The notes below the pieces were generated by a model that was not told where the DNA came from, made no database searches, and saw only the letters and a program-made list of their open reading frames with translations. Below are positions 62,938 through 64,000 of a DNA stretch of 64,000 nt, piece after piece. The position numbers and the translations under genes were made by a program. The DNA is from Rhynchopus sp. YZ270_cl-10 (taxonomy: Eukaryota > Euglenozoa > Diplonemea > Diplonemida > Diplonemidae), in the NCBI GenBank assembly GCA_964035575.1, contig OZ037839.1, positions 1,253,220 to 1,317,219 of the forward strand, in the 5' to 3' direction. Position 1 is the first letter of the stretch; each line of letters opens with the position of its first letter.

Positions 62938-63762
62938 ATGTTCCGCACTTTCCGCAGTGTTCTTTCACTTGCCAACACTTCCTTGAGGATACACCCGCCC
63001 AGTGACACTTGCGTCACTGAACTCTCCTTCCGCTTCCGCATCCCTGAGCGCACCCATGCGGTAACTGAGGTTGTAGATGTTGATGGGCGCGTTTGCCTCG
63101 GTGTATACACGGTGAGCGACGCCGAGAAGCATAGCGAGCGGCTGGATGACTTCCGCATCGTGCGTTACGTCGGACGTTCTGAGGCACTGGGCCTGCGAGG
63201 TCATCTTGAAAAGTACAGCAGCACCGGGGTGCAGCGCATCCCATACAACAAGCAGGCCGCCTCCCGCCCTACCTCCCGCCCTGCCTCCCGCCGTGTCATA
63301 TACCAGCCCCCTGCACAGTGGCACCCAAACAACACTGCCGCGAAGCAAAAATTCGACGCAAGCCTTGCGGCGGCAGGTCGTCATAGCCTTCCTGCGCTGA
63401 CCGATGTTGGTGTGGTTTACGTGCTCCTGGGCGACAATGGGGAGGTGCTGTATGTTGGGCAGACAAGCAAGTCATCGCTTCAGCGTGCAATTTCACACTA
63501 TACTGATGCTGTGCTACGTTGTGAGAATGGTAGGCCCTTAAGCCGTGTGAATGTAGGTGTCCTGCAAAATCGTGGTCCGTTCACCGTGGTCCCCATTGAG
63601 AAGATCCCCCGCAGCAAAGGCACGTTGCTTGCGCAGTTTCGCAGGGATGCGGTCCTCAGGGAACGGTACTACATAGGATTGCTGTCACCGCCGCTTAACA
63701 CAAACCTGATGGGGACTACAAGGCAGGGCTGTGATATACCGCCGTACAGTGCCTTTATGTGA
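62938..63762 (+). CDS. GIY-YIG-type domain protein, possibly mitochondrial
   Basis: 274 residues from ATG 62938, ten bases after a CAG acceptor (62928). The start MFRTFRSVLSLANTSLRIH is basic, hydroxylated and lacks acids, like a mitochondrial presequence. Residues ~160-260 fit the GIY-YIG nuclease fold: VVYVLLGDNGEVLYVGQT (the two beta-strands), LQRAISHY with the helix arginine, RERYYIGLL with the metal-binding glutamate, and LNTN at the end. A Pro/Arg/Ser linker with a short SRP repeat precedes it. The N-terminal 90 residues contain a second, weaker strand pattern (IVRYVGRSEALGLRGHLEKY) that could be a degenerate copy of the same fold. Organelle DNA repair or processing is inference; the catalytic set looks complete. 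Confidence 0.75.
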   Translation: MFRTFRSVLSLANTSLRIHPPSDTCVTELSFRFRIPERTHAVTEVVDVDGRVCLGVYTVSDAEKHSERLDDFRIVRYVGRSEALGLRGHLEKYSSTGVQRIPYNKQAASRPTSRPASRRVIYQPPAQWHPNNTAAKQKFDASLAAAGRHSLPALTDVGVVYVLLGDNGEVLYVGQTSKSSLQRAISHYTDAVLRCENGRPLSRVNVGVLQNRGPFTVVPIEKIPRSKGTLLAQFRRDAVLRERYYIGLLSPPLNTNLMGTTRQGCDIPPYSAFM

Positions 63763-64000
63763 TTGTGTGCGGGTGGCGTTATTGCTGTCGGTGGGGGTGC
63801 AACAGAATTGAAAAAAAAAAATCGATTCTCATAACTTAATGTAAGAGTGAGGAAAGAAAGATAAAAAAAACCCATCTTGCGTAGGAGCAGTGGTCGCCAT
63901 AGTTTTTGTACCCACAAAAAAAAGATTTTTTTTTTTTTTTAAATTGTACCATTTTTTCCCCCACTGAACGTCCTTGCTATAGTCCAAGGGAGAAAATTTT
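63763..64000. other. 3' flank at the right edge
   Basis: A/T-rich sequence with A- and T-runs; nothing recognisable before the window ends. Confidence 0.5.

Noticed and set aside
1-64000. tRNA, rRNA or snRNA genes
   Set aside because: By eye I found only tRNA-like SINE pieces (18845, 34985); none folds into a full cloverleaf. A covariance-model scan would be decisive.

Overview
The window is nuclear DNA of a unicellular eukaryote, and I think a euglenozoan, most likely a diplonemid. The strongest clue is a five-exon gene (43235-51041) for a protein kinase A regulatory subunit of the kinetoplastid kind: an N-terminal leucine-rich repeat domain, a pseudosubstrate site RKRTV, and two cyclic-nucleotide folds whose phosphate-binding arginines are both cysteine. 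Every gene I can support (13 of 13) lies on the + strand. Ten of them have a pyrimidine-rich tract ending in CAG 7-40 bases before the ATG, as expected for spliced-leader trans-splicing. Unlike trypanosomatids, it has conventional GT-AG introns of 0.2-5 kb, and most of the non-coding DNA is transposon or repeat. The species call is inference.

Layout. 1-1294: repeats and a 5' flank. 1295-5570: two ubiquitin-like plus leucine-rich-repeat (Ubl-LRR) genes, the second frameshifted by a 25-bp duplication and carrying an extra zinc-binding N terminus. 5571-7865: relics of those genes, then a 229-bp TA-flanked palindromic element. 7907-12925: an intronless gene for a 1672-residue secreted protein. 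12926-15320: repeats, hairpins and a foldback element. 15457-21914: a DDX20/Gemin3-type helicase in three exons; its first intron holds a ~3.9 kb LTR-like insertion that itself contains a hAT element. 22075-22958: a second, same-length copy of that hAT. 23711-24877: a di-N-acetylchitobiase (GH18). 25864-28215: a Ubl-LRR gene with 25 repeats. 28216-38200: a repeat desert with palindrome clusters, foldback elements with a tyrosine-recombinase fragment, 99 copies of a 7-mer, and a hAT with a TTAA element nested in it. 38219-43234: tandem duplications joining broken PKAR 5' ends to Ubl-LRR genes (5 and 12 repeats). 43235-51041: the intact PKAR gene, with a 5-kb intron that is mostly transposons. 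52748-54091: a Ubl-WD40 protein. 56890-59574: an 894-residue secreted protein. 61451-62602: a Ubl-LRR gene with 9 repeats. 62938-63762: a GIY-YIG-type protein with a possible mitochondrial presequence.

The theme most worth following is the Ubl-LRR family. Four paralogues share near-identical 5' flanks, Ubl domains and C-terminal tails (158 residues of constant sequence) and differ almost only in the number of 75-bp coding repeats between them (5, 9, 12, 25). This looks like a family that diversifies by unit expansion and exchange. Its function cannot be read from the sequence. The other genes (helicase, chitobiase, PKAR, GIY-YIG) are housekeeping or signalling genes with no evident pathway link to it.
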